DNA of 64,000 nt from Mesorhizobium loti (GTDB lineage: Bacteria; Pseudomonadota; Alphaproteobacteria; Rhizobiales; Rhizobiaceae), in the NCBI RefSeq assembly GCF_013170705.1, contig NZ_CP033334.1:6363501-6427500 (forward strand), in the 5' to 3' direction. The notes under the pieces are model-generated. The model did not search any database. It saw nothing but the letters and a program-made list of their open reading frames with translations, and was not told the DNA's origin. The translations under genes and the position numbers were made by a program. How positions within the stretch are numbered: the first letter of the stretch is position 1; the number at the start of each line of letters is the position of its first letter. Below are positions 1 through 9,179 of this stretch, in pieces.

Positions 1-36
1 CTTGGTCGCCATGCAAGTGCAGCTTATCGTCAATTT

Positions 37-888
37 ATGTCGAAACCATCCAAGCCTTCCAGAAAGCACCATTACGTAACTCAGGCGCAACTCCGTCACT
101 TTGCGCGCGACGAGGGCCGGACCCAGATCCACGTCTTCGACAAGACGACCGGCAAGAGCTTCACGTCATCGATCATGGACGCGGGTTCGGAAAACGACTT
201 CAACACAATCACCGGGGATGGCGGACGGCTCAATTTCGAAGCGATGTACGACGCGGTTGATGATGCCGGAGCAGCTATTGTCGCCCAGATCGCGGAGCAC
301 CGTTCTTTGTCATGGATGGGCGAGCAGCAGGTATTGGCGCTGGCGGACCTTCGAACGGTCCAGATGCTACGAACAAAATTGGCCCGTGAAACGCCCGGCG
401 TCCTCATCGAAGAAATGCGGGACTTGCTGGACAAACTCGGAGCCGATTTGAACGACCCGCACCTGGCACCGCCGACTGACGCCGATGCCAAGCGCGGCTC
501 GATCGAGGCATTCGTCAAGCGCACCAACCATCGAAATTCGTTTCTCCGGTTGATGCCGGGCCTGGTTGAACCAGCGGGCTCGGCGCGCTTCTTGATCTCT
601 GACCACCCGGTCGTGTTCACCAATCCCTTTCCCTATGGGGATCATGGGATACAGGCGCAGGGTATCCTCGTGCATCTGCCGTTGAGCCCGACACTACTCT
701 TGACCTGGCATTGGCTCGACTATGTCGAGCTATACGATGGGCAGCGGCAGCGTAGGCATCTCGGCCAGGTGAAGCTTGAGTTGCTTGCCAATCGCGGGCC
801 TGGCTGGTTCAGGGCGGTGCATTTCGATGACTCGCTGCGGGCCCTCGACCGGCACATCAGCGAAACGAGTGGCAAGAAATTGAGTTGA
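37..888 (+). CDS. DUF4238 domain protein
   Basis: This 283-residue protein opens with a basic stretch followed by KHHYVTQAQLRHF, the characteristic N-terminal signature of the DUF4238 family (HHYVPQxxLRxF). No biochemical role is established for this family as far as I know. A later stretch, SARFLISDHPVVFTNP, resembles the conserved middle of family members. No signal peptide or membrane segment is visible, so it is probably cytosolic. It lies 177 bp upstream of the three-gene nuclease/HEPN-like operon on the same strand and could belong with it, but nothing in the sequence proves this. The family call is fairly secure; the function is unknown. Confidence 0.8.
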   Translation: MSKPSKPSRKHHYVTQAQLRHFARDEGRTQIHVFDKTTGKSFTSSIMDAGSENDFNTITGDGGRLNFEAMYDAVDDAGAAIVAQIAEHRSLSWMGEQQVLALADLRTVQMLRTKLARETPGVLIEEMRDLLDKLGADLNDPHLAPPTDADAKRGSIEAFVKRTNHRNSFLRLMPGLVEPAGSARFLISDHPVVFTNPFPYGDHGIQAQGILVHLPLSPTLLLTWHWLDYVELYDGQRQRRHLGQVKLELLANRGPGWFRAVHFDDSLRALDRHISETSGKKLS

Positions 889-1065
889 GGAGCGACCCGA
901 CGCTAGAACCTACCGGGGAGAATTTCTGCATGACGTCGAACGTCGTCCCTTGGCTAGAACAATTCATGGGGACCGCATAGAAAGTTGGTGCGCCGACGAC
1001 AGTCGGTGTGCCCGCCGGAATAAATTCGTACCTGCGGGATCAATCTGCTTGGGGGGCATAAAGTT

Positions 1066-1599
1066 GTGGCGATCCTTGATCCGCGCGTGCTCGAATTGAT
1101 TGAGACTTTGGTGGCAGCCCGGCTGGACTGGTTGGCCTTCGAGTTGATCGAAGGAATTCGGCTCGGCCGTTTGCCCGATGAACCCGAAGAAGCGCTCGCG
1201 GCGGCGCGCCAGTCCGTCCGCAGCAATGCCCAACCCAAAGCCCGCGGCGAGCCGCACGTTCTGCTTGAGGAGCCGAAGCCGATCCCAGCGGACGAGCAGG
1301 TAGAATGGGCGGCGGCCTATGTCGAAGAGCGGCTCGACGCGGCGCTCGAACAGCTGCAGGCGTCGTTGGAAACGCTCGACTTCATCGTCGAGGCGACCAT
1401 CGAGCGGCAGGACCCTCAAGACGTACCGACACAGGCATCCGGCAAGACCGATCAGGACGTGACATTGGTACTGCTGGACCTCGAGGGCGAGCGGAAAAGC
1501 AGCCGTGACGATGTTGCAGGCGCCCGCGACAACTTTTCCACCCTGCATGCTGCGCTGGCGGAGTGGACCACGCGCGCCCGCGGCCAGGCGACGACATGA
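1066..1599 (+). CDS. Unknown protein, first gene of nuclease/HEPN-like operon
   Basis: This 177-residue acidic protein starts with GTG at 1066. I do not recognise a family. The N-terminal third is predicted helical (LIETLVAARLDWLAFELIEGIRL in outline), followed by a proline-rich acidic linker and a second helical part around residues 80-125. No membrane segment or signal peptide is visible. Its stop codon overlaps the ATG of the next gene (ATGA at 1596-1599), so the two are almost certainly translationally coupled. By position it could be a structural or regulatory partner of the predicted nuclease. That role is inference only. Confidence 0.6.
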   Translation: MAILDPRVLELIETLVAARLDWLAFELIEGIRLGRLPDEPEEALAAARQSVRSNAQPKARGEPHVLLEEPKPIPADEQVEWAAAYVEERLDAALEQLQASLETLDFIVEATIERQDPQDVPTQASGKTDQDVTLVLLDLEGERKSSRDDVAGARDNFSTLHAALAEWTTRARGQATT

Positions 1600-2384
1600 T
1601 CCCAGCCGTCCAGACCGCGCTCAACACGATCGTAGGCCGCGTCACTACGCTCGACCACGCCTCCGGCGCCGGGCGGATCTTCGAGCTATTCGTAATGACC
1701 AGCCTCGCGCGCGGCTTACGAGACGCGGGCTTCAGCGTCTGGCTCCAGCGATCCGACGGGACGATCATCCACCCCGGTGATGCCGATCGGCGTTTCATTC
1801 AACGCGGCGGTGCGCCCACCGGCGTCTCCGCGGCATCGGCGGGGCCAAGCAATGCCACTGTGATCGGCTTTCGCTGGGGCCGCCGAAGGAAGTGGGAAAT
1901 CTGGAACGGCATTCAATTCGCAGGTCGGAGCGCCGCGACACACGAGATCGACATCTCGATTGTGCCCGGCAGTGTCGGGACCGAGATCCGTAAGGCCGGC
2001 GGCATTCCGGTAGGTCGTCCGCGCGTAGCCATTGAATGCAAGGATGTCGGCACCTCCGGCAGCGTCGACGAGATGCGGGCCTTCATCGCGCGGCTCTATG
2101 ATGTCACGCTGCTCCACGCGCATCATCGCCACATGCACTTTCCCGACGCGCGGGCACTGCATCCCGGCAGCCCGAACGAGCCGAAGCACAGGGCAATCGT
2201 AACCTATTGGCAGGAAAACCGGCGCACCAAGAACATCATCGCACGCCGCACGGGGTTCACCGCGGGGACCGCACCGCTCGGCGAGTATCATCGCGTCGAA
2301 CCGCACCGCGATATCAGCGTCGGAAGCAGCACAGTCGATGAGCTGGTCTCGTCGGTCGTCAATTGGGCGGGCCGCAATGCCTGA
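1596..2384 (+). CDS. PD-(D/E)XK nuclease-like protein
   Basis: I place the start at the ATG at 1596 because it overlaps the upstream stop, giving 262 residues; an upstream in-frame ATG at 1563 would lie inside the previous gene. The sequence carries the pattern of a PD-(D/E)XK nuclease fold: a helical Glu near residue 30 (GRIFELFV), Asp119 in HEIDISIV, and Glu147-Cys-Lys149 in RVAIECKD. Family members cleave DNA as restriction, repair or defence enzymes. The C-terminal half is not recognisable. Its partner downstream has a HEPN-like motif, so a two-effector defence operon is plausible. Alternatives are a restriction endonuclease without a visible methylase, or a mobile-element nuclease. Confidence 0.6.
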   Translation: MIPAVQTALNTIVGRVTTLDHASGAGRIFELFVMTSLARGLRDAGFSVWLQRSDGTIIHPGDADRRFIQRGGAPTGVSAASAGPSNATVIGFRWGRRRKWEIWNGIQFAGRSAATHEIDISIVPGSVGTEIRKAGGIPVGRPRVAIECKDVGTSGSVDEMRAFIARLYDVTLLHAHHRHMHFPDARALHPGSPNEPKHRAIVTYWQENRRTKNIIARRTGFTAGTAPLGEYHRVEPHRDISVGSSTVDELVSSVVNWAGRNA

Positions 2385-3201
2385 ACCGGACGAATTCACG
2401 CAGAAGCAATCTGCAGAGGCAATTCAGCTCTACACCGCCTATCGGCACGAACTAGACCTCAGCGAGATCTGCGGTCGTTTCATGCCCTATCGCTGGTGGA
2501 CGCTGCCCGATCCGCTCGGCGGGTTTTGGATGCCCTATTCCAGCATGCTGTCTGACTACGCCGCGGAGCTCGCGAACATCATCAACGACCTGACGCATGA
2601 CGTGCATCGGCTGCGCGCATGGGCGCGCGTCGCGGCCGCACTCTCCGATAAAGAGAAGCTCGCAGTCTCACATGAGTTCATAAACACGCTGGGGACGGTC
2701 GCTCTCGGGAGGCCTTATGCGACCAAGTCGCGCTTCGCCTTCGCGGCGGGACATCTGTGCCACCAAGCCAATAGGACAAAAGATCTGCAAGGGTGGCGTG
2801 ACGAGTTCCCGAATGAGCGAGCGCTCTATCTGGACGATATAGACCCGATTTGCAGGAGGTGGCGACGATTCCGGTCGTTCAAGCGCCGCGTCGAGCCTAT
2901 CGCCGGCGGCGCGTTCAAGCAGGCCACCGGGGACTTCCGTAACGCCTACAATCATCGTTTCTCGAGCCGGTTTCTCATCGGTATGAGCGCGATGGTCACG
3001 CGTATCGTCGGCGAAGACGGGCGCATCTGCTACGGTATTGGCGGCAGCGAGCCGCTCAATCTCGATGAGGTTGCCAATTTGCTCGCCATCGAGCGGGACC
3101 ACTGCTATCGCGCTTTTGAAGCTTTTCAGACGCTAGTCGCGGAGCACTGCGCGGCGATCACGGCGTTCGATCTCGGCAGCGAAGGAACACCTCTGTTTTG
3201 A
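2377..3201 (+). CDS. Unknown protein with HEPN-like RNxxxH motif
   Basis: The likely start is the ATG at 2377, which overlaps the end of the nuclease gene; an upstream in-frame start at 2338 is less likely. The 274-residue product is helical, with no signal peptide. At residues 188-193 it reads RNAYNH, matching the R-X4-H active-site pattern of HEPN ribonucleases with the usual polar residue directly after Arg. It lies in the middle of a predicted helix, as in HEPN proteins. HEPN proteins are frequent toxins or effectors in defence and abortive infection. The assignment rests on this short motif and operon context, so it is tentative. Confidence 0.5.
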   Translation: MPEPDEFTQKQSAEAIQLYTAYRHELDLSEICGRFMPYRWWTLPDPLGGFWMPYSSMLSDYAAELANIINDLTHDVHRLRAWARVAAALSDKEKLAVSHEFINTLGTVALGRPYATKSRFAFAAGHLCHQANRTKDLQGWRDEFPNERALYLDDIDPICRRWRRFRSFKRRVEPIAGGAFKQATGDFRNAYNHRFSSRFLIGMSAMVTRIVGEDGRICYGIGGSEPLNLDEVANLLAIERDHCYRAFEAFQTLVAEHCAAITAFDLGSEGTPLF

Positions 3202-3423
3202 ACCGTAATTCCCCTTTTGTCCCAGAACACTCAGTAGCGCTGCTTCATGTAGCCCGGAATCACGAACCTCTGCACATACGGCTGCGACCTTGAGCGGTTC
3301 ATAGCATCCCAATACATGGCGACGGCCACCGGCTCAGTGATCCGGGGCGCCTAAGCGATGTTTCCGCCGCCTAAGCAGACCCGCGGATCTCTTCGTTGCC
3401 GCCGGGCGGCGATGTGCGCGCCA
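3202..3423. other. Intergenic gap between nuclease operon and relaxase gene
   Basis: The convergent 3' ends of the HEPN-like gene and the relaxase gene face each other here. I see no open reading frame, no clear rho-independent hairpin and no mobile-element end. Confidence 0.4.
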
Positions 3424-5394
3424 CTACGAAACGCTATGTCCGCTCCTCTGCCGTCCGAGGGTCCATGAGATAGCCTCCCCGCGCGCCACACCGGAAACCT
3501 CCTTTCCGATGTACCGATCAAGCACCGGCCTCCATGGCACGAGCGTGAACTCGCGCGACTTCTCGATCACGGCATGTTTGCCGCTGGCAAGCTCGACCGA
3601 TCGGCGCAGTGTGCCTTCTATTCGTTCTCCAGGCTGCGCTTCGGCATACGAGAGACCGAGCTGATCCGACAGCTGGCCGGCGACACGGTTCAGCTCGCGC
3701 TGGCGCAGGATCGAAATCATGTTGGCACGATAGACGACCCGGTCCTGTTCTTCGTGCGCGAGGCCTTGCGCGATCAGCCACTGCCGCCGACGGGCATGCG
3801 CCTCCCGCACCTCATGCCCGAAGCCTGAGTTGCGCAACGGCTCCGGTCTCTCGGCAACCAGGTTCCGGTCGAGCCAGGTGGCGCCTTCGAAGCTGACTTG
3901 GCGTTCCAGCGGCATTGAAGAGAGCTTCTCGACGATCACAGGCTCGACCCTGGCCCGCAGGCGCTCGTATTCCGCGACACGATCGAGATGATCCGGCGCG
4001 ATGATCCAGGTGCCGTTCGGCTCGCGCTCCACGCCGCCGGTGGAGCGCCGGATCGCCTCCAGCCGGCGGATATGCGTCTCGGCAAAGCTTTCGGTGGCGA
4101 ACGCATCATGCTTGAGGTGCATATCGACGGTGTAACGGCCGCCGTGTGCGGCAGCGATGTCGGCGATTGTACGGTCGACTTGCCTGGGCTTGGTATCCCT
4201 CGATGTGACACGCACGATGCAGCCGTCGGGCGTCGGTTCTGTCAACTCGCCTCTGCCGATGTCTATCCAATGGCTTTTGCCGTCAACGCCGTCGACGATG
4301 AGGTAATGCCGATCGTTGATTTCGTCGAAGAGCCCGCGCGCGACGAGGCGGCCGACGACCGGTGGGGAGGGCTCTTCACGTCGATCGTGGACAAGGTAAT
4401 CGGCGGCACTGCGAGCGAGCCCCTTGCCAGTCAGCTCGCGGTGCATGGTCTTGATGATGTCGCCGCGTTCGCCGGTGCGGCGCAGCGTGGCTTCCAGCTC
4501 ATCATCCAGGCGCCAGCGGACCGGGTCGACTTCCTCGGCTAAGCCCATCCGCTCGAGCTTGCGCAGACGGCCTTGATGCAGCGTCTGGCGAAAGGCGTCG
4601 CGGCCGTGCGTAGAAACAAGTCGGTCCTCATCGCGCATGCGCAGCAGCTGCCGGTCGATGCTGGTGAAGCGTTCCTGCTCCATTTCCTGGCGCAAGCGCT
4701 GTTCAATCTCGCGGTCGGTGCGGGGACCGAGGTCGAGGCTCACCAGCTCGGCCGCCCGCTCGCGGATGCCGCTCGAAATATACTCCCGCGCGATGACGAG
4801 GTTTTCGCCGCGATCATCCTTGCCGCGGACAATGATATGGGTGTGCGGATGGCCGGTGTTGAAATGGTCGACGGCAACCCAGTCGAGCCTGGTGCCGAGA
4901 TCCTCCTCCATCTGCGCCATGAGCCGCCGCGTCAGCGGCTTGAGGTCGTCATACTCAATGCCGTCTTCCGGTGCGACGATAAAGCGGAATTGATGCCGGT
5001 CGCTATCCGCGCGATCGACGAAGGCCTTACTGTCGATGCGATCACTGCCGGGGCCATAGAGATTGCCGGGTTCGCCTTCCCTGGTGACGCCATCGCGCTG
5101 GATGTAGCGCAGATGCGCACGCGCTCCGTCCGCACCCTTGCCGGCCAGCTTCACAATCCGCGCCTTGACCATCACCCGCCGCTGCCGGAAGGCGGCATAC
5201 CGGTCGCGTGACTTGAGCAGCGCGGCCGCCGCCGCGCCGCGGCCTGTCCGGCTCCCCGTGAAGCGACCGCCGCGCTGGAGGCGGCCGCCGGCTCGGTTGA
5301 TCGCTGCCTTGACCTGGCCGGCATAGCGCTTGCCTGCTTTCGATCCGCGCGAGCCGATCTTGCCGAGCTTCGGCCTGAACTCATCGTCCTGCAT
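3424..5394 (-). CDS. rlxS: Conjugative relaxase, RlxS/VirD2-like with DUF3363
   Basis: This 656-residue protein nicks and carries the transferred DNA strand in conjugation. The N-terminal 60 residues are basic and glycine-rich. The relaxase core contains the histidine triad HFNTGHPHTH (His177, His182, His184, His186), the metal-binding motif of MOB relaxases. The C-terminal half matches the DUF3363 extension seen in rhizobial ICE relaxases. It is the last gene of a minus-strand block that also holds a lytic transglycosylase, TraF and an RdfS-like excisionase, the arrangement reported for the M. loti R7A symbiosis ICE, hence the symbol. Large plus-strand open frames opposite it are shadows. 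The origin of transfer may be near but was not located. Confidence 0.85.
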   Translation of the reverse strand: MQDDEFRPKLGKIGSRGSKAGKRYAGQVKAAINRAGGRLQRGGRFTGSRTGRGAAAAALLKSRDRYAAFRQRRVMVKARIVKLAGKGADGARAHLRYIQRDGVTREGEPGNLYGPGSDRIDSKAFVDRADSDRHQFRFIVAPEDGIEYDDLKPLTRRLMAQMEEDLGTRLDWVAVDHFNTGHPHTHIIVRGKDDRGENLVIAREYISSGIRERAAELVSLDLGPRTDREIEQRLRQEMEQERFTSIDRQLLRMRDEDRLVSTHGRDAFRQTLHQGRLRKLERMGLAEEVDPVRWRLDDELEATLRRTGERGDIIKTMHRELTGKGLARSAADYLVHDRREEPSPPVVGRLVARGLFDEINDRHYLIVDGVDGKSHWIDIGRGELTEPTPDGCIVRVTSRDTKPRQVDRTIADIAAAHGGRYTVDMHLKHDAFATESFAETHIRRLEAIRRSTGGVEREPNGTWIIAPDHLDRVAEYERLRARVEPVIVEKLSSMPLERQVSFEGATWLDRNLVAERPEPLRNSGFGHEVREAHARRRQWLIAQGLAHEEQDRVVYRANMISILRQRELNRVAGQLSDQLGLSYAEAQPGERIEGTLRRSVELASGKHAVIEKSREFTLVPWRPVLDRYIGKEVSGVARGEAISWTLGRQRSGHSVS

Positions 5395-5582
5395 ACCAGC
5401 CTCCGGGCAAATTCAAGCGAAACCTGCGTCTCGCTGGCCCACCCTCCTGGCGCCGCCGGCAGCCTCCGGCAAAAACGATGTGCAGACAAACGCTTCGCCG
5501 CCTCATGGAGGCGGTGCCTTTATCTTGCCTTAGGCATCCGGCCTTTTGTGCCCTTGGCCCCTCTCGGATGCCCTCAACATCG
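5395..5582. other. Short gap upstream of relaxase gene
   Basis: This 188-bp gap separates the relaxase start from the transglycosylase stop. It is a reasonable place for an oriT, but I could not identify a nick site or a clear inverted repeat. Confidence 0.3.
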
Positions 5583-6266
5583 CTAGCCATTTGGCTTCTT
5601 TGGCCGCGCGAGATCCCTGCCGAGCGGCACGAACAGATCGCCATTCCTTTCCCCGGCGCGAACGCCCTCGCGACGGAAGAACAAAGAGCGCCCGCAGAGA
5701 GCGTTCCGCCCCTTTGAAGTCGCGGATTGGCCTTTGAATTCATTCATGTCGGCCGCCGAAATCCCCGTCGCCTCAAGCTGTTTCAGATAGGCAACGGTCT
5801 CTTTCGGCAGCGGCCTTCGAAGCTTCAAATGGCCTTCATAGCGCTCGGGTCCAGCGTTGTAGGCGGCAAACAGGCCCGGGAATCCGAAACGCTCATACAT
5901 GGCGCTGAGATAGGCGGTTCCGGCCAAGATGTTGTCGCGCGGATCGTGCGGGTCGGCTCCCAGACCGTGCTCGACGCGCATCTCCTGATAGGTGCCGGGC
6001 ATCACCTGCATAAGACCCATGGCGCCGGCGCGGGAGGTGATGGGGCGGCCATCGAGGACGGTCTTGCCGCGGCTTTCGGCCTCGATGACGGCGCAAATCC
6101 AGGCCTGGGGAATGTGGAAGCGCGCGCTTGCTTCCGATACGAAGGGCCGCCATCGTTGCAGCTGCGGACTTCGGGAGATGACGGCTGGCTCAGCGCCGGT
6201 CGAGGAGGAACAGGCGCATGGCGCGAGGGCGATCATGCCGAGCATCAGGAGGGTCACTCGGTCCAT
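5583..6266 (-). CDS. Lytic transglycosylase lipoprotein of the conjugation machinery
   Basis: This 227-residue SLT-domain protein opens local gaps in peptidoglycan so that the conjugation channel can be built. The N-terminus has a hydrophobic signal ending in LAPCAC, compatible with a lipobox near Cys17. The catalytic region reads CAVIEAESRG with the expected Glu around residue 64, followed by the typical motifs GLMQVMPGT and AAYNAGP. The C-terminal tail after about residue 175 is basic and not conserved. Its start overlaps the end of traF by 13 bp, so both are in one transcript with the relaxase downstream. Confidence 0.85.
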   Translation of the reverse strand: MDRVTLLMLGMIALAPCACSSSTGAEPAVISRSPQLQRWRPFVSEASARFHIPQAWICAVIEAESRGKTVLDGRPITSRAGAMGLMQVMPGTYQEMRVEHGLGADPHDPRDNILAGTAYLSAMYERFGFPGLFAAYNAGPERYEGHLKLRRPLPKETVAYLKQLEATGISAADMNEFKGQSATSKGRNALCGRSLFFRREGVRAGERNGDLFVPLGRDLARPKKPNG

Positions 6267-6802
6267 AGCGGCACCAGCCTCCCGATGATGTTTTCGGCCG
6301 GCACCGGCCCGAAATAGCGACTGTCGAAGGAGTGATTTTTTGCGTTGCCGAGCAGGAAAACCTCGTCATGGGCGAGCGCTCGGCAGCCGTTCCACCAGGG
6401 CAGCGGACGGCCTTGCGTGTCGATTTTTAGCCGACGGGCGACGATCTCGTCGCCGATGATGATGGCATTCGTGAAGGCGCAGACATGCTCGTCCGGCAGC
6501 GCGGCGAGACGCTTCACCAGCGGTATATTGCGAGGCAGATAACCGCGTTGGTCGGCGAGATAGGCAACGAAGCCAGGCGGGCGGGCGAGCACAAGATCGC
6601 CGCGCGCAGGCGTGGCAGACCCAACGCGATAGAGACCGACCGGCGCGCTAGCCGAGGCGTTCCAGACCAGCAAGGGAGACGGCTTTGGGAGCGCCGTGAA
6701 GCCTGTCAGGCTCAGGCCAATGGCAGCGATGACGATTGCCTTGCGCGCCTGAACGTGCCGCAAACGGCTGCCGATCAGATGGATGGAAGGCCGCTGGCTC
6801 AT
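6254..6802 (-). CDS. traF: TraF-type conjugal signal peptidase (S26 family)
   Basis: This 182-residue membrane peptidase processes the conjugative pilin and helps pilus assembly. It has an N-terminal transmembrane segment at about residues 20-38. The catalytic serine lies in SASAPVGLYRV (about Ser52) and the lysine in PLVKRLAALP (Lys97). The late conserved box GNAKNHSFDSRYFGPV is also present. The ATG overlaps the stop of the rdfS-like gene, and the 3' end overlaps the transglycosylase start, so expression is coupled across the three genes. Length and motifs match the TraF branch of the S26 peptidases well. Confidence 0.9.
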   Translation of the reverse strand: MSQRPSIHLIGSRLRHVQARKAIVIAAIGLSLTGFTALPKPSPLLVWNASASAPVGLYRVGSATPARGDLVLARPPGFVAYLADQRGYLPRNIPLVKRLAALPDEHVCAFTNAIIIGDEIVARRLKIDTQGRPLPWWNGCRALAHDEVFLLGNAKNHSFDSRYFGPVPAENIIGRLVPLWTE

Positions 6803-7068
6803 GAGCGGGCTCCCTCGTCGGCTGAGCCGGACCCGCCCTTGTCATCGTCGGAGCCGGGTTCTGGCGGGCGGCCTTTCGACCAGTCGTCGAGTTCGTCGAT
6901 GTGGTAGCGGACATAGCGGCCGTGCTTGCGGTATTTCGGGCCGCCGCCGGTCAGCCGCATCTTTTCCAGGGTGCGCTGTGACAGGCCGATATAGAAGGCA
7001 GCCTGCGCGGTATTCAGAAACGGACTGCCCTTCTTGGCGCGGGCCGCGCGGTCGTTTTCGTCGTCCAT
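6799..7068 (-). CDS. rdfS: RdfS-like excisionase (recombination directionality factor)
   Basis: The internal ATG at 7068 gives an 89-residue protein beginning MDDEND. The longer open frame upstream is low-complexity and probably untranslated. Residues 16-60 form a helix-turn-helix with wing, FLNTAQAAFYIGLSQRTLEK followed by GGGPKYRKHGRYVRYHIDELDDW, typical of AlpA/MerR-like excisionases. RdfS directs the ICE integrase toward excision and is encoded just upstream of traF in the M. loti R7A island, the same position as here. The tail is acidic and disordered. No integrase of the IntS type was found in this window, so its partner would lie elsewhere on the element. Confidence 0.75.
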   Translation of the reverse strand: MDDENDRAARAKKGSPFLNTAQAAFYIGLSQRTLEKMRLTGGGPKYRKHGRYVRYHIDELDDWSKGRPPEPGSDDDKGGSGSADEGARS

Positions 7069-7231
7069 GATGGTCCTCGTTTCGCTTCGGACAAGCGACC
7101 GCGAGGATCGGCGAACGAAGTCGTCGTGGGGACGGGCGAAGAGTCGGGTGGGAGTTTTCGCCACCCCTTCGGGCGAGCGTCGGCGGGAAACCCCCGCGCC
7201 GAATTGCGGCGCGAGGGCTTGAGCCGGCCGG

Positions 7232-7555
7232 TCAGTCGGCCGGGTTCCAAATGACGGCGTAGGTGTCGTGATCATCTTGGCCGGCGGCGCGGCCGAGATT
7301 GGCGTAGAGCTTGCGCGGACCGAACTCCGGTGCGGCGATGGACAAGCTCACATAGTCGTTGCCGGAAGTCTCCCCGGTTCGGATCCAGCCCGCGCCGACC
7401 TCGACCCCCTGCGTCAGCACCCGGAAGTCGGGATGGTTGTCGGCGGACTTGCTCCGATTGGGCACGATGTCGATGTCGGCGCGGACGCTGAGCGTCCTGA
7501 GCTGGCCTTTGTAGCTGCCGTTTTCCTGCTTGTTGACGTAACCGATCGCGGTCAT
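7232..7555 (-). CDS. DUF736 family protein
   Basis: This 107-residue protein matches DUF736, a small family almost always found beside conjugation genes in alphaproteobacteria. Recognisable features are the start MTAIGYVNKQENGSYKGQL, the middle SADNHPDFRV, and the end SIAAPEFGPRKLYANLG. The biochemical role is not established. It lies 163 bp upstream of the rdfS-like gene and shares its orientation, so it may be the first gene of that transcript or have its own promoter. A good Shine-Dalgarno-like AGGAGA run precedes the start. Confidence 0.85.
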   Translation of the reverse strand: MTAIGYVNKQENGSYKGQLRTLSVRADIDIVPNRSKSADNHPDFRVLTQGVEVGAGWIRTGETSGNDYVSLSIAAPEFGPRKLYANLGRAAGQDDHDTYAVIWNPAD

Positions 7556-8114
7556 TTTCCTGTCTCCTTTTGCTGTCGCCGGGGACCATTCCCCTGCGAT
7601 GGCGGACCGTGATGGGCGCGTCCGGACCGCCCGAACCCGGCAGGGCCGCAGCGGCAGCGAAGGACCCGAGCGGGCAGCTTTTTTGAAGCGAAGCGGCGCG
7701 AGGAAGCCGCGTCACGCGGCGGGGAAAAAAGCTGGTGGCGAAGGTTTCGGGCGGGCTGGAACCGCCCATAGGTCAATGAGCCAGCCGCAGGGGAATGGTC
7801 CTCAAGACGCGTGGAGACAGGGCGCGTGATCGAGTGAGCACAACAAGCGATCGGAACAACGTGCAGCGGGTTCCGAACACTCAACACCGTGCCGGGATCG
7901 ATTAATGTGCCCGTGCACCGGGAGCCCCAGCAGGCATCTCGGCGTGGCAATCGCGCGCTGGCAAGGGCGAGCTTTGGCGGCCGGATTTAGAGCCGGATGC
8001 GGGGTCCAAGGGGGCGGAACGTGCAGCCAACGCGCCCCGGATAGGCGCAAACCCGCGGCTATCGACGAACCGTCTCGGCATGTCGGACTCATTCGGAGGT
8101 AAACAGCGGCCGGG
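7556..8114. other. Gene-free stretch upstream of the DUF736 gene
   Basis: About 560 bp with no supported gene. The open frames here have no recognisable family and overlap each other on both strands. It should contain the promoter of the transfer block, but I cannot point to one. Confidence 0.4.
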
Positions 8115-8447
8115 CGTCGGCCCATTATCGGCGGTGCGGAAGCCGCAGCGTTTCGTGTGGTTTTCGGCCGGGAATTCTCCGGCGCGGCAGCCAGTTGTCG
8201 CTTTTCTCGCGACCGTTCTCGCCCGACAGGAAGTCGCAGATGATCTTCTGCTGGTCTTGACCTTCTCGGCGATGGGCGTCCGCGATATGTTTGCCGGCGA
8301 CATCGGCGAGTATGGAATTAGCAATTCCTTGTCGCGCAAGAGATCGAAGAGGATATCGTCTGGCTTCCACCATGCGCCCATATCGACATTCGGATGATTG
8401 CCGACCGCTTCGACCACGGCGCTGCCGGCCTCAAGCGTCTGCCATCC
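8115..8447 (-). pseudogene. Remnant of a parB-like gene (3' end)
   Basis: Read on the minus strand this stretch matches the last ~115 codons of the intact parB-like gene at 44377-46107: LEAGSAVVEAVGNHPNVDMGAWW, then the AEKVKT, ENGREK and FRTAD segments in shifted frames. Side by side the two DNA copies look about three-quarters identical, so this is an old diverged paralogue, not a recent duplication. Frameshifts break it, and similarity stops abruptly near 8447. It has the same orientation as the intact gene, so the two copies are direct repeats bracketing the whole symbiotic block. Confidence 0.75.
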
Positions 8448-9179
8448 GCCAAGGTCAGCGTCGTTCGTAGCGGCGCGGCGGGCACAGCTGAGCCCGCATC
8501 CGAAGTCGACGAGGAAGGGTATTGCTCCACCGGTTCCCGAAGATGGCCACCGTACCGGCAGGCCGGCCGTGGCGATCTTTTGGTCGCGCGTGCGACATTC
8601 TTGTCCGCCTACGGACACAACAATGTTTTCGGATAGGCGCACGAGGGAGCAAATCAAGGAATCTCAATCATGCAAACCCCGTGACGCCCAGCCGAACTCA
8701 ATCCTTGCCGCGTGGAGACCGGCGCGATCCGTGCTGAAGAGCTAGAAGGTGTCGAAGACCTTCCTCGACGCAGCAATCCTGCGCACGCAATTACACGCTA
8801 TAGACAAAGCCTTACGTGCTCGATGCGGTGCCGGCCGGCATGCGGCAATGCATCGGCTCGGCCCGTCCGGAACGGTTTCGTCTTCTGATCACTCCGACAG
8901 TACAGCACCTTTGCTCGATCCGGGTGCCTAAGCGATTTGCGGCGCACTCGGACTCGGTCCAGGCACGGCGCCCCTGCTCAAGCCGACAGGGATTCGGCAA
9001 AAGATAGTCCGGATCGGTGCCTTCAAGTGAAATGGCATAACGCTTGCTGTTATCCGTTAGAGCCCATCAAGGCACGTAGAAAGCTATAAACTGACCCATG
9101 GCAAAACCGCGAAGTTCCATGCAAGCGCCCAGGGAGCACGTTTGCGCCGAACGTCCCCTCCAGACGTCCCTGCTCCGGG
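8448..9179. other. Gene-free junction region
   Basis: About 730 bp without a supported gene. Open frames here are short and match nothing I recognise. It lies between two gene remnants, parB on the left and rpoN on the right, and reads as decayed junction DNA. Confidence 0.4.

Noticed and set aside
3988..5211. Two long plus-strand frames opposite the relaxase gene
   Set aside because: The minus-strand frame carries relaxase motifs; these are shadows without domain features.
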